This document shows positions 31,698-37,234 of a stretch of 37,234 nucleotides of DNA, piece by piece. The position numbers and the translations under genes are program-made. How positions within the stretch are numbered: the first letter of the stretch is position 1; each line of letters opens with the position of its first letter. The notes under the pieces are model-generated. The model saw nothing but the letters and a program-made list of their open reading frames with translations, ran no database searches and was not told the DNA's origin. This stretch comes from Shouchella shacheensis. Lineage in GTDB: Bacteria; Bacillota; Bacilli; Bacillales; Bacillaceae_D. The DNA lies in the NCBI RefSeq assembly GCF_001484965.1, contig NZ_KQ947396.1:1-37234 (forward strand), written 5' to 3'.

Positions 31698-34571
31698 TCA
31701 ACTTCTCTGAAGCTCCGCTTTTTTCAGCGACGCCTCCATTCGCGTCTTGTCCCGCTCCAGGATAGGCTTCAAATACGTTCCTGTGTAAGAAGCGGTTTCT
31801 TCCGCCACATCCTCTGGGGTCCCCTGGGCGACGAGGCGCCCGCCGCCTTCGCCCCCTTCAGGGCCAAGGTCAATGATATGGTCCACCGTTTTAATCACAT
31901 CCAAATTATGCTCAATCACAAGAACCGTGTCGCCATTATCGACAAGCCGCTGCAACACCTTTAGCAAGCGGTCAATATCGGCAACGTGGAGCCCCGTGGT
32001 CGGTTCATCAAGAATGTAGAGCGTTCTTCCGGTTGGGCGTTTATGAAGCTGAGAGGCAAGCTTGACGCGCTGTGCCTCGCCGCCAGATAGCGTGGTCGCC
32101 GGCTGCCCAAGCCGAATGTAGCCTAGCCCAACATCCGCAAGGGTTTGCACTTTCCGCTTGATTTTTGGATGGCTGCCAAAGAACTCCACGCCTTCCTCCA
32201 CGGTCATCTCTAGCACATCGGCAATCGTTTTGCCTTTGAAGGTCACTTCCAGTGTCTCGCGATTGTAGCGTTTGCCATGACACACTTCACACGGTACATA
32301 GACATCAGGAAGGAAATGCATTTCAATTTTAATGATCCCGTCTCCACGGCAGGCTTCGCAGCGTCCGCCTTTGACGTTAAAGCTAAAACGTCCCTTCTTA
32401 TAGCCGCGGACCTTCGCTTCATTTGTCATCGCAAAGACTTCGCGAATGTCATCAAACATGCTCGTATAAGTTGCTGGATTGGAGCGTGGCGTTCGACCGA
32501 TCGGCGACTGATCAATGTCAATCACTTTGTCCATTTCCTCGATGCCTTGAATGGCTTTGTGCTTCCCAGGCTTCTGCTTGGCACGATTAATCTTCTGGGC
32601 AAGGGCTTTATGAACAATCTCGTTCACGAGTGTACTCTTCCCGGAACCAGAAACACCAGTGACCGCCATAAGCACACCAAGAGGGAACGTCACATCAATA
32701 TTTTTTAGATTATTCTCCGTCGCTTTTTTTACGGTGAAGGAACGGTTGCCAAGCGCTCGTCGTTCGCTTGGAACAGGGATGAACCGTTTGCCTGCTAAAT
32801 ACTGCCCGGTGAGAGACTCCGCATCCGCAATCAACGTTTCAGGGGAGCCTTCAGCTGTGATTAGCCCGCCGTGAATCCCGGCTCCCGGTCCGATGTCGAT
32901 GATGTGATCAGCCGCAAGCATCGTGTCCTCATCATGTTCGACAACAATCAGTGTGTTCCCTAGATCGCGCATACGTTTTAGCGTCGCAATCAGGCGGTCA
33001 TTGTCGCGCTGATGCAGGCCGATCGAAGGCTCATCGAGAATATACAGCACCCCCATTAGAGAAGAGCCAATCTGGGTGGCAAGCCGAATCCGCTGTGCCT
33101 CCCCTCCTGAAAGCGTTCCTGCCGCTCGAGATAACGTCAAATAATTAAGGCCAACATTAATCAAGAATCCAAGGCGGTCTCGAATTTCTTTTAATACTTG
33201 TGAGGCGATCGCAGCATCTTTCTCCGATAGTTCCAGAGAGTGAAAAAAGTGATCGGCCTTTGTACACGACATCTGACTCACTTCGCCAATATGCTTGTCA
33301 CCTACAAAAACGGACAGAGCTTCTTTTTTTAACCGATGGCCTTTACACGTCGGGCAATCTTTTTGCGACATATACCCTTCCATTTGTTCGCGCGTAAAGT
33401 CGGAACTTGTCTCACGGTAACGGCGCGAAATATTGGCGAGCACGCCTTCAAACACAATCATATGCTCGCGAACGCGGCCGAAGTCATTTTCATAGTGGAA
33501 GAAAATCTTTTCGCTGCCTGTTCCATAGAGAATCTTTTCCGCATGCGCCTCTGGCAATTGTTCAAACGGGGTATCCATATCAATTGAAAAATGCTCGCAA
33601 ACGGCTTCCAGAAGCTGCGGATAATAATTGGAGCTTACCGGCACCCACGGCGCAATGGCATGATCTCGTAGGGTTCTTGAAGGGTCTGGGACCACAAGCT
33701 CTCGATCAACCTCGAGCTTCATGCCTAAGCCGTCACACGTAGAACACGCTCCGAACGGACTGTTGAATGAAAACATACGCGGCTCCAGCTCTGGGATCGA
33801 GAAGCCGCACTCCGGACAAGAATGGTGCTGGCTGAACAGCAGCTCTTCCCCGTTAATCACATCTACAAGCACACGTCCATCCGCTAGTTGCAGCGCTGTC
33901 TCTAATGAATCCGCAAGTCGAGACTGAATCGCTTCCTTGACAACAATCCGGTCAATGACCACTTCAATGGAGTGCTTTTTGTTTTTCTCAAGCTCGATGT
34001 CCTCAGCGACTTCGCGCATCTCTCCGTCCACACGCACCCGCACGTAGCCATCCTTTTTAATCTGCTCAAACACTTTGGCATGCGTCCCTTTTCGACCAGA
34101 AACGAGCGGAGCAAGCACTTGCATCTTTGTTCTCTCCGGGAACTCAAGCACGCGGTCGACCATTTGCTGAACGGTTTGCGAGGAGATTTCAATGCCGTGC
34201 CTTGGACAAATAGGCGTGCCGATACGCGCATAGAGCAGTCGTAAATAATCATGAATTTCCGTCACCGTGCCGACCGTTGACCTCGGGTTTCGGCTGGTTG
34301 TTTTCTGATCAATGGAAATGGCCGGTGAAAGCCCCTCGATCGAATCGACATCCGGCTTGTCCATTTGTCCTAAAAATTGACGGGCATAAGCGGAGAGCGA
34401 CTCAACATAACGACGCTGCCCCTCCGCATAAATCGTGTCAAACGCCAGCGACGATTTCCCCGAACCAGACAAGCCTGTAAGCACTACAAGCTTGTCGCGA
34501 GGAATCGCCACGTCCATATCTTTTAAGTTGTTCGAGCGTGCTCCTTTTATGACAATCTCTTCATGTGCCAT
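31698..34571 (-). CDS. uvrA: Excinuclease ABC subunit A
   Basis: A 957-residue damage-recognition ATPase of nucleotide excision repair that loads UvrB at lesions. Seen: two ABC ATPase modules, with Walker [20 protein letters not shown] and [18 protein letters not shown], signatures [12 protein letters not shown] and [12 protein letters not shown], and two zinc sites (CPEC with CSTC; CEAC with CEVC). Length equals B. subtilis UvrA. The first ATG (34580) touches the GGAAGG site, so the ATG at 34571, nine bases away, is chosen. It follows uvrB by five bases. No clear T-run terminator follows. Confidence 0.97.
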   Translation of the reverse strand: MAHEEIVIKGARSNNLKDMDVAIPRDKLVVLTGLSGSGKSSLAFDTIYAEGQRRYVESLSAYARQFLGQMDKPDVDSIEGLSPAISIDQKTTSRNPRSTVGTVTEIHDYLRLLYARIGTPICPRHGIEISSQTVQQMVDRVLEFPERTKMQVLAPLVSGRKGTHAKVFEQIKKDGYVRVRVDGEMREVAEDIELEKNKKHSIEVVIDRIVVKEAIQSRLADSLETALQLADGRVLVDVINGEELLFSQHHSCPECGFSIPELEPRMFSFNSPFGACSTCDGLGMKLEVDRELVVPDPSRTLRDHAIAPWVPVSSNYYPQLLEAVCEHFSIDMDTPFEQLPEAHAEKILYGTGSEKIFFHYENDFGRVREHMIVFEGVLANISRRYRETSSDFTREQMEGYMSQKDCPTCKGHRLKKEALSVFVGDKHIGEVSQMSCTKADHFFHSLELSEKDAAIASQVLKEIRDRLGFLINVGLNYLTLSRAAGTLSGGEAQRIRLATQIGSSLMGVLYILDEPSIGLHQRDNDRLIATLKRMRDLGNTLIVVEHDEDTMLAADHIIDIGPGAGIHGGLITAEGSPETLIADAESLTGQYLAGKRFIPVPSERRALGNRSFTVKKATENNLKNIDVTFPLGVLMAVTGVSGSGKSTLVNEIVHKALAQKINRAKQKPGKHKAIQGIEEMDKVIDIDQSPIGRTPRSNPATYTSMFDDIREVFAMTNEAKVRGYKKGRFSFNVKGGRCEACRGDGIIKIEMHFLPDVYVPCEVCHGKRYNRETLEVTFKGKTIADVLEMTVEEGVEFFGSHPKIKRKVQTLADVGLGYIRLGQPATTLSGGEAQRVKLASQLHKRPTGRTLYILDEPTTGLHVADIDRLLKVLQRLVDNGDTVLVIEHNLDVIKTVDHIIDLGPEGGEGGGRLVAQGTPEDVAEETASYTGTYLKPILERDKTRMEASLKKAELQRS

Positions 34572-34576
34572 CGGCG

Positions 34577-36559
34577 TCATCCTTCCGCTTTCAATTCGAG
34601 CAGCACATCACGCAATTCCGCTGCTCGCTCAAAGTTTAAGTCTTTTGCTGCCTGCTTCATTTCTGCTTCGACACGTACGATCATATCCTGGCGCTCTTTC
34701 TTGCTTAGCTTCTGCGTAGGAACCACATTCGCCTCATAGTCTTCAGCATCTTCCGCTACATACGTCGCCTGAACCACATCAGGGATTTTCTTCTGAATCG
34801 TCATCGGTGTAACCCCGTGCTCCTCGTTGTACGCCTGTTGAATGGTGCGGCGGCGTTCCGTTTCTTTTAATGCCGCATCCATGGAATTTGTAATTTTGTC
34901 GGCATACATGATCACGTGGCCGTTCGAATTACGCGCAGCCCGTCCAATCGTCTGAATCAACGAACGCTCTGCTCGCAAAAAGCCTTCCTTGTCCGCATCA
35001 AGAATCGCCACAAGCGACACTTCAGGGATATCAATGCCTTCGCGGAGAAGATTAATCCCGACCAGCACGTCGAATGTCCCTAAGCGGAGCTGTCGGAGAA
35101 TCTCTAAGCGCTCCAGAGTCTTGACCTCTGAGTGCAGATAGCGCACTTTAATGCCTATTTCTTTGAGATAATCGGTCAAGTCCTCAGACATCTTCTTGGT
35201 TAAGGTTGTGACGAAAACACGTTCATTTTTCTCCATGCGATCGTGAATTTCCCCAATCAAGTCATCAATTTGCCCCTCAATCGGTCGCACGTCCACGTTT
35301 GGATCAAGCAAGCCCGTTGGACGAATGATCTGTTCCACCATCTCTGGCGTATGTTCCAATTCATAAGGGCCTGGCGTGGCCGAAACATAGACAGACTGGC
35401 CAACCTTTTCTCGGAACTCCTCAAATCGGAGCGGGCGGTTATCAAGCGCAGACGGCAAGCGGAACCCGTGGTTAACAAGAATTTCTTTTCTCGCCCTGTC
35501 CCCATTAAACATCCCCCTTACTTGAGGAAGCGTCACGTGAGACTCATCCACCAGTAATAGAAAATCCTTGGGAAAGAAATCAAGCAATGTGTACGGTGTT
35601 GCCCCAGCCTCTCGTAACGTTAAATGACGCGAATAGTTCTCAATCCCTGAGCAAAAACCCATTTCCGCCATCATCTCAAGGTCATAGCGCGTCCGCTGCT
35701 CCAGTCTCTGAGCTTCGAGCAGCTTTCCCTCCTCATTGAGTTCTTTCAATCTCTTTTCCAGCTCAGCCTCGATATTAACAATCGCTTTCTTCATCTTTTC
35801 TTCCCGTGTCACAAAGTGGGAAGCCGGAAAGATCGAGACGTGGCGCCGTTCCCCTTTAATTTCTCCAGTAAGAGCGTCAACTTCTGTAATTCGGTCAATT
35901 TCATCCCCGAAAAATTCTACGCGTAAGCACTGTTCGTCGCGCGAGGCGGGAAAAATCTCAACCACATCCCCACGGACCCGAAACGTTCCGCGAATAAAAT
36001 TTAAGTCGTTGCGGTCGTACTGAATATCGACAAGCTTTCGCAGAAGCTCATTCCGGTCCATTTCCATTCCTGTGCGAATAGAAAGAACAAGCTCGCGATA
36101 CTCCTCTGGCGAACCTAGACCGTATATACAGGAAACACTGGCAATAATGATGACATCGTTGCGCTCAAACAGGGAGCTTGTGGCTGAATGTCGCAATTTA
36201 TCAATTTCATCGTTAATACTCGCATCTTTTTCTATAAATGTATCCGAGGAAGGCACATACGCCTCCGGTTGGTAATAATCATAGTAACTAACAAAATACT
36301 CAACAGCGTTGTTTGGAAAGTATTGCTTGAATTCACTGTAAAGCTGACCTGCTAATGTTTTATTATGGGCCATAATTAATGTCGGCTTGTTCACAGCTTG
36401 AATGACGTTGGACATTGTGAACGTTTTTCCTGTCCCCGTCGCTCCAAGCAGCGTCTGATGCTCCTCTCCATTCTTTATAGCTTCCACAATTTCTTCAATT
36501 GCCTTAGGCTGGTCCCCCTGAGGCATATACTCTGAGACGAGTTCAAACGATTGCTCCAT
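34577..36559 (-). CDS. uvrB: Excinuclease ABC subunit B
   Basis: A 660-residue helicase-like protein that verifies damage and recruits UvrC. Seen: Walker [16 protein letters not shown], the beta-hairpin region [24 protein letters not shown]-type [13 protein letters not shown], helicase motifs [15 protein letters not shown] and [12 protein letters not shown], and the C-terminal UvrB/UvrC helical motif [15 protein letters not shown]. The ATG at 36559 aligns with B. subtilis UvrB but has no ribosome binding site; a GTG at 36580 after GAGAGGTG would add seven residues and may be the real start. A LexA-like site lies about 130 bases upstream. Confidence 0.96.
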   Translation of the reverse strand: MEQSFELVSEYMPQGDQPKAIEEIVEAIKNGEEHQTLLGATGTGKTFTMSNVIQAVNKPTLIMAHNKTLAGQLYSEFKQYFPNNAVEYFVSYYDYYQPEAYVPSSDTFIEKDASINDEIDKLRHSATSSLFERNDVIIIASVSCIYGLGSPEEYRELVLSIRTGMEMDRNELLRKLVDIQYDRNDLNFIRGTFRVRGDVVEIFPASRDEQCLRVEFFGDEIDRITEVDALTGEIKGERRHVSIFPASHFVTREEKMKKAIVNIEAELEKRLKELNEEGKLLEAQRLEQRTRYDLEMMAEMGFCSGIENYSRHLTLREAGATPYTLLDFFPKDFLLLVDESHVTLPQVRGMFNGDRARKEILVNHGFRLPSALDNRPLRFEEFREKVGQSVYVSATPGPYELEHTPEMVEQIIRPTGLLDPNVDVRPIEGQIDDLIGEIHDRMEKNERVFVTTLTKKMSEDLTDYLKEIGIKVRYLHSEVKTLERLEILRQLRLGTFDVLVGINLLREGIDIPEVSLVAILDADKEGFLRAERSLIQTIGRAARNSNGHVIMYADKITNSMDAALKETERRRTIQQAYNEEHGVTPMTIQKKIPDVVQATYVAEDAEDYEANVVPTQKLSKKERQDMIVRVEAEMKQAAKDLNFERAAELRDVLLELKAEG

Positions 36560-36690
36560 AATATGATCGGTACCGTTCACAAAGAAACACACCTCTCGCT
36601 GCCTCTTTCCAACGGGTTACCTTACCCTCCATTTCTCTGTGCCATTCTCTTTCCCAATTTATTCCCTTTTGTCAAGCGGGCAAACCTATT

Positions 36691-36704
36691 TAAACAAGTG
36701 TTCG
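36691..36704 (-). promoter_or_regulatory. LexA (DinR) operator upstream of uvrB
   Basis: Minus strand CGAACACTTGTTTA, close to the Gram-positive SOS box CGAACRNRYGTTYG. It lies just after the expected uvrB transcription start. B. subtilis uvrB is SOS-induced through such a box. Confidence 0.7.
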
Positions 36705-36719
36705 CTCTTATGCTATTAT
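36691..36719 (+). promoter_or_regulatory. Possible divergent plus-strand promoter
   Basis: -35 TAAACA, a 17-base spacer, extended -10 TGCTATTAT (36711-36719). The -10 shares a perfect 19-bp palindrome (36708-36726) with the uvrB -10. The LexA-like box covers its -35. Confidence 0.4.
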
Positions 36720-36723
36720 AGCA
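36715..36723 (-). promoter_or_regulatory. uvrB promoter (consensus extended -10)
   Basis: Minus strand TGCTATAAT: TATAAT with the extended TG, the strongest -10 seen in the window. The -35 is weak. Start expected near 36707, followed by the LexA box and a leader of about 150 bases. Confidence 0.65.
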
Positions 36724-36725
36724 TA

Positions 36726-36876
36726 ACCGTCTGGAAAACCATACAAACAAGGGAACACTTGTGCTCAATAAAGAAGACTATTATTGTACAAAAAACCAAC
36801 AGAAAACGCACGTACTTTGACTTATCAGAGCCTAGAGTTAAAAGCGATGCCGAAAAAAATCGGCATCGCTTTTTTT
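36726..36876 (+). ncRNA. Candidate small RNA or small-protein transcript divergent from uvrB
   Basis: The region between the plus-strand extended -10 and the strong terminator at 36840-36876 would give a transcript of about 150 bases with no known gene. It has a second LexA-like box (GGAACACTTGTGCT at 36752-36765). A 19-codon frame, GTG at 36761 to TGA at 36820, follows AAGGG by eight bases, so it could encode a tiny peptide. No family is recognised. This is inference from signals only. Confidence 0.3.
36840..36876 (+). terminator. Strong intrinsic terminator on the plus strand
   Basis: A 14-bp perfect stem (AAAAGCGATGCCGA with TCGGCATCGCTTTT), six-A loop, then seven T on the plus strand. 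No annotated plus-strand gene precedes it, which implies an unseen transcript. It can also work weakly in the other direction. A repeat element begins right after the T-run. Confidence 0.85.
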
Positions 36877-36877
36877 A

Positions 36878-36957
36878 CTGCGGGTGGAAGCTGGAGATTT
36901 TTGTTGTCAGGGCTCCAACATTCTCACTCCTGACCAACCCGCCTCCGCTTTTCTTCT
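36878..36957 (-). repeat. Internally deleted copy of the intergenic repeat
   Basis: About 80 bp in the opposite orientation to the other loci. TGCGGGTGGAAGC with GGAGATTTTT matches the terminator-side end of the family, and GACCAACCCGCCTCCGC matches the far end, but the middle loop is missing. It starts directly at the T-tract of the terminator at 36840-36876. Confidence 0.75.
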
Positions 36958-37234
36958 GATCCAGCTGCGACGGGTAGGAGCTCGAGGTTTCTTCACGCCG
37001 CCAGATCAAGCCAAGAACAGGCTTGATACTGCCGTCGCTCCAGAACTTGTCGCTCCTGACCAACCCGCCTCCGCTTTTCTTCTGATCCAGCTGCGGCGGG
37101 TAGGAGCTCGAGGTTTCTTCACGCCGCCAGATCAAGCCAAGAACAGGCTTGATACTGCCGTCGCTCCAGAACTTGTCGCTCCTGACCAACCCGCCTCCGC
37201 TTTTCTTCTGATCCAGCTGCGGCGGGTAGGAGCT
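36958..37234 (-). repeat. Tandem 126-bp repeats, 2.2 units, running off the window
   Basis: Units at 36958-37083 and 37084-37209 differ at a single base, and a third begins at 37210. Each has the subtype B inner stem ATCAAGCC/GGCTTGAT. As 126 is a multiple of three, the array keeps a reading frame open by chance. The near-identity points to recent duplication. Confidence 0.93.

Noticed and set aside
36639-36959. A 106-codon plus-strand frame opposite the uvrB leader.
   Set aside because: It runs through the uvrB promoter, the strong terminator and into a repeat; composition is not protein-like.
36875-37189. A minus-strand frame encoding a 42-residue tandem repeat protein.
   Set aside because: It lies wholly in the 126-bp repeats; the frame stays open because 126 is divisible by three. 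No ribosome binding site was seen and other copies of the element do not keep the frame.

Overview
The window is a chromosomal core segment from a low-to-moderate GC Firmicute of the family Bacillaceae. Evidence: the gap operon with CggR, Crh, HPr kinase, the rapZ-glmR-whiA cluster, short-form HisG with HisZ, strong GGAGG ribosome binding sites, and Bacillus-type CtsR, LexA, sigma-B and sigma-W sites. Gene order resembles Bacillus subtilis but guaC is inserted and repeats fill the gaps, so an alkaliphilic or environmental Bacillaceae lineage is plausible. I cannot name the species. Nearly all genes lie on the minus strand; clpP is the only sure plus-strand gene.

Layout from left to right: (1) a flavin prenyltransferase gene (ubiX) coupled to a PNPOx-like flavoprotein; (2) the glycolytic operon, transcribed cggR-gapA-pgk-tpiA-gpmI-eno, with a CggR operator; (3) rpoN (sigma-54) with a glutaredoxin-like gene, ending in a terminator whose loop holds the glycolytic promoter; (4) clpP with sigma-B, CtsR and sigma-A signals; (5) nudix-rapZ-glmR-whiA-crh; (6) guaC and trxB as single genes; (7) a TPR protein; (8) the full his operon hisZGDBHAFI(E); (9) hprK-lgt-yvoD-ppaX-yvoF; (10) a yvlBCD envelope-stress operon behind a sigma-W promoter; (11) uvrBA behind a LexA-like site.

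Several genes share one theme: sensing carbon flux. CggR reads fructose-1,6-bisphosphate, HprK/PpaX/Crh set catabolite repression, GlmR and RapZ link carbon state to the cell envelope, and rpoN carries a cre-like site.

The most unusual content is a family of 110-126 bp quasi-palindromic repeats found at five intergenic loci. At all five the same end abuts an intrinsic terminator in the same polarity, and the internal stems show compensatory changes between copies. Other points of interest are the promoter inside a terminator loop, a divergent uvrB regulatory region with paired LexA-like sites and a possible small RNA, and a ubiX partner that is not ubiD. Everything here is read by eye; no database search was run.
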